Assembly (NCBI GenBank): GCA_011390275.1
Contig: JAABST010000044.1
Coordinates: 1 to 35,128, forward strand
Direction: 5' to 3'
Source: Geitlerinema sp. S16
Lineage (GTDB): Bacteria; Cyanobacteriota; Cyanobacteriia; Cyanobacteriales; Geitlerinemataceae
Length of the DNA: 35,128 nt
Part shown: positions 25,036-33,676 of the stretch, piece after piece
Numbering within the stretch: the stretch's first letter is position 1
How the letters are laid out: each line of letters starts with the position of its first letter
Position numbers and translations under genes: made by a program
Notes under the pieces: generated by a model
The model's database searches: none
Told to the model about the DNA's origin: nothing
What the model saw: the letters and a program-made list of their open reading frames with translations, nothing else

Positions 25036-26187
25036 TTAGCTTGCTTTGCTTTTCTTCGATTTTTTATGCTCGAAGGGCAGCGCATCACGGTTATCCTCAC
25101 CGGCTTCTTTGGCCTGGGCATCGACGATCTTTTGCAAGTTCTCCGGCAGCGGCTCGCGCGACAGGATGAAGGTTTGCAAGGTTTGGAAAATGTTGGCGAT
25201 CGTCATGTACATCAGCACCCCAGCCGGTAGCGGGAAGAACAGGAACATCCCCGAGAAAATAATCGGCGTGACTTTACCGATCGTTTCCTGTTGCGGATTC
25301 GCATTCGCCGTTTTACCTTGACCCGACAGCAACTGGTTGATGTAGAGCGTAATCCCGAAGGTCAAAACCATCGCGACGATATCCCAATGGATCACACCGT
25401 CTTCGCTACGAGCGCCGACCCGTCCGAGGGCTTCGATAAACAAAAATCCTTTGTCGGCGGCGAGGCCGTGGATCGTTCCTTCGATCGTCGCTTTACCGGG
25501 CTGTAACGCCTCAATTTTGCCGTCTTCGGTAATCGTCAGACGCTCCGAACCGCTCGTGACCTTCCACTCAGGACGCAGCTCGCTCGCCGTGCCGTAGTCC
25601 TCCACAGTGTTCAGCAGCGGCTGACCTTCGAGGGTTTGGAAATCGACTGAGGTTTTATCACCCACAATCAGGCGGTTACCTGCCGGTAGCAATGCTGCAA
25701 CCTGAGTGTGAACGTTATCCGACAGATAAATATTCTTGGCTTCGCTGGCAAACACCTGCGGCTGAATCCGCTCGATTTGCTCTTGCGGAAAGATTTCAAC
25801 TTCGAGGCTGTAGTTGATATCCGAGAACGGCGATCCTCGCAGGGTCGCAAACAGCGCGAAGAGTACCGGCATTTGCACCAGCACTGGCAAACAGCCCGCG
25901 AGAGGATTGCCGAACTCTTTGTAAAGTTCGCTCATTTCCGCCTGTTGACGTGCCGGGTCGTCCTTGTAGCGTTCCTGAACCTCTTTCACCCGCTTTTGCA
26001 TTACGGGCTGCGCAACCCGCATCCGGCGCATGTTGCGAATCGATCCGGCACTGAGGGGATACAGTGCAAAGCGAATCACAAGTGTTAACGCCACGATCGC
26101 CAAGCCGTAGCTCGGCACAATCCCGTAGAACAAATCCAGGATCGGGATCATGACGTTATTGGACAAAAAGCCGATACCGAAATCCAT
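25036..26187 (-). CDS. yidC: Membrane protein insertase YidC/Oxa1/Alb3
   Basis: YidC inserts proteins into the plasma and thylakoid membranes. The 383-residue sequence has an N-terminal hydrophobic region (PILDLFYGIVPSYGLAIVAL) and then LVIRFALYPLSAGSIR, with the conserved groove Arg near residue 39. A charged cytoplasmic hairpin (about 55-95) is followed by FGNPLAGCLPVLVQMPVLFALF. A non-cytoplasmic insert (about 120-250) contains LTITEDGKIEALQPGKATIE, resembling a small Ig-like (Big2) module. Two or three more helices and a Lys-rich tail (HKKSKKSKAS) follow; such tails help ribosome binding in some homologues. It follows rpmH-rnpA-PH, the universal synteny, but after an unusually long 316-bp gap. 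Confidence 0.95.
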   Translation of the reverse strand: MDFGIGFLSNNVMIPILDLFYGIVPSYGLAIVALTLVIRFALYPLSAGSIRNMRRMRVAQPVMQKRVKEVQERYKDDPARQQAEMSELYKEFGNPLAGCLPVLVQMPVLFALFATLRGSPFSDINYSLEVEIFPQEQIERIQPQVFASEAKNIYLSDNVHTQVAALLPAGNRLIVGDKTSVDFQTLEGQPLLNTVEDYGTASELRPEWKVTSGSERLTITEDGKIEALQPGKATIEGTIHGLAADKGFLFIEALGRVGARSEDGVIHWDIVAMVLTFGITLYINQLLSGQGKTANANPQQETIGKVTPIIFSGMFLFFPLPAGVLMYMTIANIFQTLQTFILSREPLPENLQKIVDAQAKEAGEDNRDALPFEHKKSKKSKAS

Positions 26188-26503
26188 GCGCCTCTAGTGC
26201 TAAATGCTGAATGCTATAACTCAAACTGGCACTCCCGTATTGGAAGTGACCAAAGCTCTGGAACGAAGACAAATTGTCAGTGATTCAGAGCTTCAATAAG
26301 TCAGGTCTACTCTACATGACGAAACGAACAACGCACAGTGTCGAAACCGTACTCACGAGGTACGGCGACCCATGTTGGTTCCACCACGGTACGGCGTCAG
26401 AATAAACGTAGAACTGACGAAGTCGGCTCACATAAGGCGAGACCTTGAGGTTTTACGGAACACCTCAAACCAAACAACCGGCTCTATCCACGCAACAAGC
26501 AGC
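26188..26503 (-). promoter_or_regulatory. 316-bp gap/leader upstream of yidC
   Basis: No gene is visible. The spacer has a CCGTAC-TCACGAG-GTACGG hairpin (26347-26365), a second copy of GGTACGGCG at 26388-26396, and a TTGAGGT/ACCTCAA hairpin at 26445-26468. It could be an independent yidC promoter with a structured 5' UTR inside the rpmH cluster. I cannot place a -10/-35 pair with confidence. Confidence 0.4.
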
Positions 26504-26896
26504 TTAGGCGTTGACCGAGCGAGTGGCTTGTTGCGCTTTGGCGGGGATGCGTTCTTGGATGTAGGCTTCAATCTCACGGAAGTTGGGCAACGATCGCATC
26601 TCAAGGCGGCTACCATCAACCAACGTCAAGACCATATCGCCCCACAGACCCAGACCACGCGGCACGGTGACGATCGCGGCCACTTCTTTGTAGATAATTT
26701 CGGTGCGATCGTTGCCACGCCAGCCACCGGTAACGGAAATGCGGCGACTCGTGATGCGAAAGCGCAGCCAGATCGCCCGAATGACCGCACCAAACGTTAA
26801 TGGCAGACCAACCAGCGAAAAACCGATCAGAATATTGATGATCAGATCACCAACATGTGGCCCACCTTCATAAAAAACCTCTTCACGAATCCCCAT
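26504..26896 (-). CDS. PH domain-containing membrane protein
   Basis: This 130-residue protein begins with two hydrophobic stretches (about 15-45: DLIINILIGFSLVGLPLTFG) and then a bacterial PH-like domain (RFRITSRRISVTGGWRGNDR, EIIYKEVAAIVTVPRG, GDMVLTLVDGSRLEMRSL). Cyanobacteria keep such a gene between rnpA and yidC. A GAGG Shine-Dalgarno precedes the ATG, and the start overlaps the last 14 bp of rnpA, indicating coupled translation. It is probably membrane-bound; no catalytic motif is visible. Confidence 0.85.
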   Translation of the reverse strand: MGIREEVFYEGGPHVGDLIINILIGFSLVGLPLTFGAVIRAIWLRFRITSRRISVTGGWRGNDRTEIIYKEVAAIVTVPRGLGLWGDMVLTLVDGSRLEMRSLPNFREIEAYIQERIPAKAQQATRSVNA

Positions 26897-27269
26897 AACC
26901 CACCTCAGCTTTTGTTACTAATTGTTTCAATTCTGACAGAAATTGAGACCAATTGCATTCGCAAGCAGCGGGATGGACGATCGTGATCACATCGAATCCG
27001 GGAGAGACGTGAGGGAGCAGTTGCCGCCATACAGCGCGAATCTGACGTTTGATCCGGTTGCGTACAACGGCACGCTTACTAACTTTTCGGCTAACGGAAA
27101 TACCGATCCGTGTGGCCGCGATCGCAGAATCGCTCTCAGCCAGAGCCAAACGACTATCACGGCGATCGTGTACGCGAAGGCTCAGAAATGAGCCGCGCAC
27201 TCGCCGACTACGCTGGTAGACGGTATTAAAATCATTGCGATGGCGCAATCGGTGATGACGAGGTAGCAC
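26883..27269 (-). CDS. rnpA: Ribonuclease P protein component
   Basis: RnpA binds RNase P RNA and helps process tRNA 5' ends. The 128-residue basic protein opens with LPRHHRLRHRNDFNTVYQR, and the family RNR signature is VVRNRIKRQIRAVWR, preceded by RIGISVSRKVSKRA. The start is GTG at 27269, 26 bp after the rpmH stop. The order rpmH-rnpA is universal. Confidence 0.95.
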   Translation of the reverse strand: MLPRHHRLRHRNDFNTVYQRSRRVRGSFLSLRVHDRRDSRLALAESDSAIAATRIGISVSRKVSKRAVVRNRIKRQIRAVWRQLLPHVSPGFDVITIVHPAACECNWSQFLSELKQLVTKAEVGYGDS

Positions 27270-27295
27270 GAACGGCTCGCGTAAAGCTGACGGAA

Positions 27296-27433
27296 CTATA
27301 CCGACAGACGAGCGCGGCCTTTACGACGGCGAGAGCTGATGACACGGCGACCATTTTTGGTGCGGAGCCGAACGCGAAAACCGGATACACGTTTGCGCTT
27401 GCGGCTAGTGCCGTGCAGTGTACGCTGAGGCAT
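27296..27433 (-). CDS. rpmH: 50S ribosomal protein L34
   Basis: This is a 45-codon gene. The translation begins MPQRTLHGTSRKRKRVSGFR and ends in the usual basic tail, RRRKGRARLSV, and the L34 motif RLRTKNGRRV lies between them. A GGGAGA Shine-Dalgarno lies about 8 nt before the ATG. It is the first gene of the minus-strand rnpA-yidC cluster, as in nearly all bacteria. Confidence 0.97.
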   Translation of the reverse strand: MPQRTLHGTSRKRKRVSGFRVRLRTKNGRRVISSRRRKGRARLSV

Positions 27434-27616
27434 GATGATTTCTCCCGTTAGGAATGGGCTAACAAATTAGCGAACTGAAAGGTAGGACGTAAAGCAGAGC
27501 AACAGACAAGCGAAGGTTAGAGAACACGAAGGCTTGCTCTTGCCAAGTAAAAGTCGCGATTCTACATGGTAGCAAAAGAACTCGAATCCATTGCATCGGA
27601 TTGCAAGCTCACCCGG

Positions 27617-27691
27617 AATCAACCTAGATTTGCGGGTCTTGATGACCCGTTCATGCGTCGTCTCATTCTCGAAGTCAAATCTAGATGGATT
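27617..27691. repeat. Long-range inverted repeat, 3' end of DUF2808 gene
   Basis: The arms 27617-27632 and 27676-27691 are inverted copies matching at 14 of 16 positions (core CTAGATTTG/CAAATCTAG). A CGGGTC-TTGAT-GACCCG hairpin sits directly inside the left arm. The right arm reaches the DUF2808 stop codon. The minus-strand RNA would form a branched 3' structure; no U-tract follows, so a terminator is possible but not certain. Confidence 0.6.
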
Positions 27692-28256
27692 AACCGTTGC
27701 CAATCCCAATCACCCACGTGCCCAGATAACGGGCAAGGGGCAAGTCGCCAGGGCTGAACACGCGGCAATTAAAGAAGTACATACCGCCAAAGCGGGGATT
27801 CTCAACGTTAGACAGGACGATTTCAACCTTGTTCCCCGCTGGTACGGGTTCTTTCGGGAAAATATCGAGGACGTGATTCTCAGAATCCCAAATCACCGCT
27901 TCGACTTCAACGTCTTCGTAATCCCCCCCCTCATCAACTCGGATACGAATCGGCTGGCGACGCAGGCGACGATCGGGATCTAGCTCCGTATCAAACTCGC
28001 CATCGTAATAGTCGGGATACTCGATCGAGAACTGCGAGACCGCAAAGGTCATTTTCTTCGAGGGGATGCGCAGACGATAGCGATCGCGCGGATGGCCATT
28101 AGTGCCGTAATCGAGCGAGAAATTTAGGTTGTTTCCTTCACCAGGGCCACCAAAGATGACGAATCCCTGAGCGTTAGCCTTGGGTAAGGAAGCCCCCAAT
28201 AATGCTGTTGTGGCAAGGGTCACAGAGGCTAATGCAGCGGTGAGAGTTCGGTTCAT
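27690..28256 (-). CDS. Secreted DUF2808 family protein
   Basis: This 188-residue protein starts at ATG 28256 with a clear signal peptide (MNRTLTAALASVTLATTALL, then an Ala-rich cleavage region ending ANAQG). The mature part matches cyanobacterial DUF2808: PRDRYRLRIPSKKMTFAV, IEYPDYYDGEFDTELDP, LDIFPKEPVPAGNKVEIVLS and NPRFGGMYFFNCRVF. The longer reading frame up to 28367 adds 37 residues before the signal peptide and is unlikely. It is probably periplasmic or outer-membrane associated; no function is established. It is divergent from the pnt operon. Confidence 0.86.
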   Translation of the reverse strand: MNRTLTAALASVTLATTALLGASLPKANAQGFVIFGGPGEGNNLNFSLDYGTNGHPRDRYRLRIPSKKMTFAVSQFSIEYPDYYDGEFDTELDPDRRLRRQPIRIRVDEGGDYEDVEVEAVIWDSENHVLDIFPKEPVPAGNKVEIVLSNVENPRFGGMYFFNCRVFSPGDLPLARYLGTWVIGIGNG

Positions 28257-28805
28257 AGTGTAAGGAGTCGTACGAAGTTCAGCGAGCAGAGAAATAGGCA
28301 GGTGAAGCGAGGCGCAGTGTTTATGATTGTTTACCAAAAGCGTAAATAAATCTATCAAAACCGACATTTTGTGTCATCTGTGATTTTCTACATGCTTTGG
28401 ATTTGGCTAGGCCGATCGAGAAACTGTGATGAATTGGTGATCAATAAAAGCGTATATACATATAACGTTGCAAATCTTTGCCATTCAAGTTGTCGTACTG
28501 AGCAAAGGTAGAAAACCAGTCATAACCTTTGGGTAAAAGACTGTTCGTAATATTGATATTTTCGAGTTTTGGCAATGCTTCATATTTCTGAAATTTTTAA
28601 GCAATCAAAAGCAATCAAAACTTTACGTTGTGAAAAGTAATAGCTCTCATGGATGCACTAGGATCTGAGGTGCGTAGAAGCATGAACGTGTTTTGTAAAC
28701 CATTAGGATGAAGGGTCTAAAATTGATGCTATTTCGATCAAGGCCGTCATTGGTTGCAAGCTCGAACGTTGGTCTCTCCGTTCGTCCATTGACGGGCACT
28801 AGTCT
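28257..28805. promoter_or_regulatory. Divergent DUF2808/pntA promoter region
   Basis: This 549-bp AT-rich spacer has no gene. Features seen are: a 10-bp direct repeat GCAATCAAAA (28601-28620), a CAAAGGT/ACCTTTG hairpin (28503-28531), and an AT-rich TATATACATATAAC segment near 28453. A possible pnt promoter has TTGTAA at 28693 and TCTAAA at 28716 with a 17-bp spacer; this is a weak match. Confidence 0.4.
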
Positions 28806-29963
28806 ATGAAAGTTGCAGTCGCTAAAGAAATTGAAGCTGGTGAAAATCGCGTTGCTCTCATCCCCGATGTTGTTGCTCGCTTAGTCAAGCAGGGGTTTGA
28901 AATTTGCGTTGAATCAGGAGCGGGAAATCGCGCCTATTTTACGGATAAAGAGTATGAAAACGCGGGTGCGACGATCATCCACGATACTGATCGCTTATGG
29001 TCAGACGCGGATGCGATCGTCAAAGTGGCACCCCCGACCCTCCGCGAAGTGGATCAGATGCGATCGGGCAGTATCACCATTGGTTTTTGCAATCCCCTCG
29101 GTGAGCCGACGATCATCGCTCGCATGGCGGAGCGTGGCGTAACGGCGTTTGCGATCGAGCTGATTCCCCGCACCAGCCGCGCCCAAAGCATGGATGCGCT
29201 GTCGTCTCAGGCCGGTTTGGCAGGCTATAAGGCTACCTTGATCGCCGCTGCCGCACTGCCGAAGTTTTTCCCGATGCTAACCACGGCGGCGGGAACCATC
29301 CGACCGGCGAAGGTTTTGGTCGTGGGAGCAGGGGTGGCGGGTTTGCAGGCGATCGCCACGAGTCGTCGTCTCGGCGCGGTAGTCGAAGCCTTTGATATTC
29401 GTCCGGCGGTGAAAGAGGAGGTGCAAAGCCTCGGTGCGAAGTTCGTTGAGGTGACACTGGAAGAAGAAACCGTCGCAGCGGGCGGTTATGCGCGGGAAAT
29501 TTCCGCCGCCTCGAAACAGCGAACCCAGGAAGTTCTCGCGGATCATGTGGCGCAATCCGATGTGGTGATCACGACGGCGCAGGTTCCGGGCAAGGTTGCG
29601 CCGCGCATCGTGACCGATGGCATGGTGGCGCAGATGAAACCGGGATCGGTGGTGGTCGATTTGGCGGCCAATCAGGGCGGTAACTGTGAAGGGTCGGAGC
29701 CTGGACGTACGATCGTCCGTCATGGCGTCACGATTATCGGCGCGGAAAATCTGCCGTCATCGATGCCGATTCATGCGAGCCAGATGTACGCCAAAAATAT
29801 CGCCACTCTCTTGGCTTTAGGGCTAGGTAAAGACGGTCAATTTAACTTGAATTTTGACGACGATATTATCGACAGCGCTTGCATTACCCACGCGGGTGAG
29901 ATTCGCAATGAACGGGTTCGATCGCTGTTGGATTCCATGACTCAGGGATCGGTCACCAAGTAA
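28806..29963 (+). CDS. pntA: NAD(P) transhydrogenase subunit alpha part 1
   Basis: This is domain I of the proton-translocating transhydrogenase, which binds NAD(H) and passes hydride to NADP. The 385-residue protein begins MKVAVAKEIEAGENRVALIP. The segment SQAGLAGYKA is diagnostic of domain I. The nucleotide motif is VLVVGAGVAGLQAIATSRRL, followed by AEDLP-like AENLPSSMP and the MYAKNIATLL region. The split alpha subunit, with this soluble part separate from the membrane part, is typical of cyanobacteria and Rhodospirillum. It is the first gene of pntA-pntC-pntB. Confidence 0.95.
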   Translation: MKVAVAKEIEAGENRVALIPDVVARLVKQGFEICVESGAGNRAYFTDKEYENAGATIIHDTDRLWSDADAIVKVAPPTLREVDQMRSGSITIGFCNPLGEPTIIARMAERGVTAFAIELIPRTSRAQSMDALSSQAGLAGYKATLIAAAALPKFFPMLTTAAGTIRPAKVLVVGAGVAGLQAIATSRRLGAVVEAFDIRPAVKEEVQSLGAKFVEVTLEEETVAAGGYAREISAASKQRTQEVLADHVAQSDVVITTAQVPGKVAPRIVTDGMVAQMKPGSVVVDLAANQGGNCEGSEPGRTIVRHGVTIIGAENLPSSMPIHASQMYAKNIATLLALGLGKDGQFNLNFDDDIIDSACITHAGEIRNERVRSLLDSMTQGSVTK

Positions 29964-30143
29964 TTAATCGGTGCGATATGCGTAAAATTCAACGCCGAAA
30001 TCAACGAATTTTTCAATGATCATGCCCTCGATTATGCCGATTGATTTGGTCTCAGATTTAATCTCAAATTTGACCATCTGACGAAGGCTTCGGCTCCATA
30101 CCTGATTTGTAGTTTGTCATGTTCTTGGTTTGAAGAACTTCCT

Positions 30144-30437
30144 ATGAACGATCCAACGATTGCGGCTCTATTTATCTTCGTTCTCGCGTCCTTTGCGGGC
30201 TTTGAAGTGATCAATAAAGTGCCGCCGACACTTCATACCCCTCTCATGTCTGGTGCAAATGCGATTTCGGGGATCGCTGTCCTTGGCGCGATCGTGATCG
30301 CAGGCGATCGCGAACCCACGGTCACGATGATCCTCGGGGCGATCGCGATCGTCCTGGCCACGATTAATGTCGTCGGTGGCTTCCTCGTCACCGATCGGAT
30401 GCTGCAAATGTTCAAGAAAAAAGAGGTTAAAGCATGA
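30144..30437 (+). CDS. NAD(P) transhydrogenase subunit alpha part 2 (membrane)
   Basis: This 97-residue membrane subunit carries the alpha part of domain II (often called PntAB or PntC). It has three hydrophobic segments; FEVINKVPPTLHTPLMSGAN is the family signature around the proton channel. I chose the ATG at 30144 (MNDPTIAALF). Its stop overlaps the pntB start as ATGA. It lies 180 bp after pntA. Confidence 0.93.
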   Translation: MNDPTIAALFIFVLASFAGFEVINKVPPTLHTPLMSGANAISGIAVLGAIVIAGDREPTVTMILGAIAIVLATINVVGGFLVTDRMLQMFKKKEVKA

Positions 30438-31891
30438 GTGGTATTACATCGACGATCGCATCGACTATTGCATCGACCGACTTGAGTAACGTCATTACCA
30501 ATGGCATTCAAGTCGGCTATCTAATCTCAGCTTGCCTATTTTTTGTCGGGATTAAGCGTCTCGGATCGCCTGCGACGGCGCGACAGGGCAATCTCATCTC
30601 TTCGGTGGCGATGCTCCTGGCGATCGTCGTCACCCTGCTCGATCTGAATGTCGTCAACTATGTCACCATTCTGGGCTGCATTGCGATCGGCTCGGCGATC
30701 GGTGCGGTGATGGCGCAGCGGGTCGAAATGACCGAAATGCCGCAGCTTGTGGGTCTGTTCAATGGACTCGGCGGTGCGGCGTCGGCACTGGTGGCGATCG
30801 GCGAACTTTGGCGTTACTTCGGTACGGCCAACAGCCCCGACACCGGTGGCATGATTTCGATTTTGCTCGGTGTGTTAATCGGTGGTGTGACACTATCGGG
30901 TTCACTGATTGCGTTTGCCAAACTCCAGGGTATGATCTCCGGTGCGCCGGTGACGTTCCCGTTCCAGCAAGCCTTTAACGCGGCATTGCTGATGAGTTTT
31001 TTGATTGGTGGTGGCCTGCTGTTAAGTGGTGGCCTGAATCAATCGATGTTTCTCGGCACGATCGCCATTTCGCTCCTGCTGGGTGTGATGTTCGTCCTGC
31101 CGATCGGTGGTGGCGATATGCCGGTGGTCATTTCGCTGCTGAACTCGCTATCGGGTCTGGCTGCCAGTGCCGCCGGTTTCGTGGTCGGTAACAGCATGTT
31201 GATTATCGCCGGGGCGCTCGTCGGTGCGTCGGGGATCATCCTGACCGTGATCATGTGTAAGGGCATGAACCGATCGCTCACGAACGTTTTATTCGCGGCC
31301 TTTGGCTCGGGCGAAACGGCCACGAGCGGTGGTGCGACGGGTGGCAGCATGAGCGGCCAGTCGGTGAAAACGGTTGATCCCGAAGAAGGCGCGATGATGT
31401 TGGGTTATGCCCGATCGGTCGTGATCGTTCCGGGTTACGGCATGGCTGTGGCGCAAGCGCAGCACGCGGTGCGAGAACTTTCGGATCAGCTCGAACGGCT
31501 CGGCGTGGAGGTGCGCTACGCGATTCACCCCGTGGCGGGACGGATGCCGGGACACATGAATGTGTTACTCGCGGAGGCGAATGTGCCTTATGATCGGCTC
31601 TACGATATGGAGGATATTAATCCGCAGTTCGAGACGACCGATGTGGCTTTGGTGATCGGCGCGAATGATGTGGTTAACCCGGCGGCACGCACGGCCAAGG
31701 ACAGCCCGATTTACGGAATGCCGATTCTCGAAGCCGATCGCGCCAAGCATACGATCGTGATTAAGCGATCGCTCGGTACGGGTTTTGCGGGCGTCGAAAA
31801 TGAGCTGTTTTACGGCGATAAGACGATGATGATGTTCGGCGGCGCGAAGGACATGCTGACGAAACTTGTCGCGGAAGTCAAAGAGCTTTAG
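30434..31891 (+). CDS. pntB: NAD(P) transhydrogenase subunit beta
   Basis: This 485-residue protein has the beta membrane domain II (about nine helices, e.g. MPQLVGLFNGLGGAASALVA and MPVVISLLNSLSGLAASAAG). The NADP-binding domain III starts near residue 315. Domain III has VIVPGYGMAVAQAQHAVREL and AEANVPYDRLYDMEDIN, ending with ANDVVNPAA. A GAGG Shine-Dalgarno and the ATGA overlap with the preceding gene indicate translational coupling. The operon ends at a strong hairpin 24 bp downstream. Confidence 0.96.
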   Translation: MSGITSTIASTIASTDLSNVITNGIQVGYLISACLFFVGIKRLGSPATARQGNLISSVAMLLAIVVTLLDLNVVNYVTILGCIAIGSAIGAVMAQRVEMTEMPQLVGLFNGLGGAASALVAIGELWRYFGTANSPDTGGMISILLGVLIGGVTLSGSLIAFAKLQGMISGAPVTFPFQQAFNAALLMSFLIGGGLLLSGGLNQSMFLGTIAISLLLGVMFVLPIGGGDMPVVISLLNSLSGLAASAAGFVVGNSMLIIAGALVGASGIILTVIMCKGMNRSLTNVLFAAFGSGETATSGGATGGSMSGQSVKTVDPEEGAMMLGYARSVVIVPGYGMAVAQAQHAVRELSDQLERLGVEVRYAIHPVAGRMPGHMNVLLAEANVPYDRLYDMEDINPQFETTDVALVIGANDVVNPAARTAKDSPIYGMPILEADRAKHTIVIKRSLGTGFAGVENELFYGDKTMMMFGGAKDMLTKLVAEVKEL

Positions 31892-31914
31892 ATTCGCAAA
31901 AACTTTTTTAGAAC

Positions 31915-31953
31915 GAGACCTCATGATAATTCTTATCATGAGGTCTCTTTTTT
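31915..31953 (+). terminator. Rho-independent terminator of the pnt operon
   Basis: A perfect stem GAGACCTCATGATA/TATCATGAGGTCTC (14 bp, 15 with the next A-T pair) has a 3-5 nt loop and runs straight into T6. It lies 24 bp after the pntB stop. Confidence 0.93.
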
Positions 31954-32174
31954 CTTCAGGATCAAAATGTGCGTGTTCGACACATCCTCAGCACCAGGAC
32001 AAAAGTTAGTTATACGAAATCCGCTTGTGCATAATCTTAGATCGTTGCTCTATATGGACACCGCACTATTTGCTTCGCAAAGGCTACGCCAACGACTCCG
32101 CTCAGTGCTCATAGGTGTTTTTGTCTTTTTCCCATACAGAACCAGATTTCGTATCAAATGGGTTAAGAAAATCA
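31954..32174. other. Repeat-rich spacer after the pnt operon
   Basis: No credible gene. It includes a GCTTCGCAAAGGCTACGCC segment (about 32070), a type of imperfect palindrome widely dispersed in cyanobacterial intergenic DNA, and the dispersed repeat copy B further right. The 92-codon plus-strand frame here is explained by these repeats. Confidence 0.5.
32118..32153 (+). repeat. Dispersed repeat, copy B
   Basis: This matches 34-69 at 32 of 36 positions, same orientation, sharing ATACAGAACC and ATTTCGTA. It ends before AAATGGG and lacks the 7-bp expansion of copy A. Confidence 0.6.
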
Positions 32175-32213
32175 TAAAAAAGCGACGTTGTGTGATGACA
32201 GCGCCGCTTTTTT
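32175..32213. terminator. Bidirectional terminator hairpin
   Basis: The arm AAAAAGCG-A-CGTTGT pairs with the complement in ACAGCG-C-CGCTTTTTT, a stem of about 15 bp with one mismatch and a 6-nt loop. With A6 on one side and T6 on the other it could end transcription from both strands. It is 47 bp beyond the stop of the Tic22-family gene (minus). Confidence 0.8.
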
Positions 32214-32260
32214 ATGTGTCGATGAAAGGAAATTCTTGTGTCTAGAACCTAACGATGGGG

Positions 32261-33391
32261 TTAGCTATCCGTACCGTTCAACAAATCTTGGATAAACTGC
32301 ACAGACGTCGGACTCGGGAAAAACACGACCTGTGAGAGGGTATCTCCGAGACCTGTATCTAGCTCTTCGCGAATGCTTTGCCATACGGGGCTAGGCGTTC
32401 CCGATTCAATTAAATTATCCAACTCTAGAGTTAGCAGCGACTCAACGCGATCGAGCGGGGTATTGCCTGCTAGCTCGTTATCTTGGAGACGCAAGGCGAT
32501 CGAGGCTGCCAGGGGATTATTCTCACCCTGACTCAAAATTGCTAGCACTTCCGGTATCATCATCTCCGGCAAGCTCGGAATTAGGGTTTCATCTACCGGG
32601 GTTTCGTTAGTACCGGCAACGATCTGATCGAGTTGTTCAAGAGTTTCGAGAACCTGCATCGTTTGTAAGACGCGCTCAAGACGTAACACCTCGTACTGCA
32701 CCGAGTTTTGGAACGTTTCACCGTCTCCGAAGTTGGTAATTAGACGATCGAGACTACTTTTGTCGAAAAAGACCGGAATGACCGATTCGTCATTTTGCTC
32801 GATCGTCATGTAGCCGCCATTCACCCGCGATGTTGCGAAAAAGAGCGGCACACCGTCAAACCGTTCCATATTAATGTTCTGCGACGCAAACACATCCGCC
32901 GCCTGCTGAAGCTGCTGACGCGATGGCACATAGGCAAACTCCATCGGGTCTTCATGAGCGATGTGATTATCACGATCGGCTTCATAGATTTCAGCCAAGG
33001 TCAAAACAGACACTTGCACCTGACCGAGTAGTTCTGGCTGACGCTCTTGGAGCGAAGTCACGAAGGCTTGGGCATCATTCGGATCAAGAAACACGCCGCC
33101 AATTTCTTGATTCGAGCCGTCGGCGAGCGGTACAGACGTGACGATCGGTGATCCATCTGCATTCGTAACGGTAAAGACCGGGATTTGCAGTAATTTCGGG
33201 CAGAAACGACTAACGGAAGAGTTGGGATCGGCTGAATTTTGCGATGCGCAAATCGACGGAATCATCGATGTGGTATTCGTTGTCTCAGGAGCCTCTTGGG
33301 CGATCGCGCCCGTACCGTACAGTCCTAAGCTAATGATCGCCGCGCTCGCGATCGAGCTAAAAATAGAACTAATCCGGTTAATACGCTGCAT
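32261..33391 (-). CDS. Tic22-family secreted protein
   Basis: This 376-residue protein starts at ATG 33391, with a GGAAG Shine-Dalgarno 7 nt upstream. The N-terminus is a signal peptide (hydrophobic ASAAIISLGLYGTGAIAQ). The mature part has the Tic22-like phrases LLQIPVFTVTNADGSPIV, GGVFLDPNDAQAFVTSLQER and VSVLTLAEIYEADRD, then VPLFFATSRVNGGYMTI and VIPVFFDKSSLDRLI. Family knowledge places cyanobacterial Tic22 in the periplasm or thylakoid lumen, where it helps outer-membrane biogenesis with Omp85; this is inferred here. The C-terminal 150 residues are acidic, Leu/Glu-rich and less conserved. An in-frame ATG seven codons upstream lacks a ribosome binding site. Confidence 0.75.
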   Translation of the reverse strand: MQRINRISSIFSSIASAAIISLGLYGTGAIAQEAPETTNTTSMIPSICASQNSADPNSSVSRFCPKLLQIPVFTVTNADGSPIVTSVPLADGSNQEIGGVFLDPNDAQAFVTSLQERQPELLGQVQVSVLTLAEIYEADRDNHIAHEDPMEFAYVPSRQQLQQAADVFASQNINMERFDGVPLFFATSRVNGGYMTIEQNDESVIPVFFDKSSLDRLITNFGDGETFQNSVQYEVLRLERVLQTMQVLETLEQLDQIVAGTNETPVDETLIPSLPEMMIPEVLAILSQGENNPLAASIALRLQDNELAGNTPLDRVESLLTLELDNLIESGTPSPVWQSIREELDTGLGDTLSQVVFFPSPTSVQFIQDLLNGTDS

Positions 33392-33676
33392 ATGGACTTC
33401 CAAACAAATCATGACAGGACTTTTAAAGACGGTCGTGTTTCTAGCTCAGTTCCCCTCGCCAAAATGGGAAGATTTCCCAAAGTTATTCAAGGCTTAAAAC
33501 GCTGCATTTTGATAGCGTTTACAGTTAGCATTCGACATTAATATCGCTCACCACAAGGTAGAGCCTTGATCGAATTCATTAGCTAATCATGCTCACGCCA
33601 ACCGTTATCACCAGTAAGTACCGGATAGCAGAAGCAAAGAGCTGATCTCAGCGAAGCAGGACGATCTTGATGATCC
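33392..33676. other. Intergenic region between Tic22-family and RodZ-like genes
   Basis: 285 bp. It must contain the Tic22-family promoter (minus). I see only a short CCTTAAGG palindrome (33675-33682, overlapping the RodZ-like stop) and no clear promoter, repeat or RNA. Confidence 0.35.

Noticed and set aside
28437..28805. Possible tRNA or small RNA in the pntA upstream spacer
   Set aside because: No cloverleaf, T-loop consensus or known cyanobacterial sRNA motif; only a weak 7-bp hairpin.
31967..32245. 92-codon plus-strand reading frame after the pnt operon
   Set aside because: It starts just beyond a terminator, runs through dispersed repeats and the bidirectional hairpin, and has no family-like sequence.
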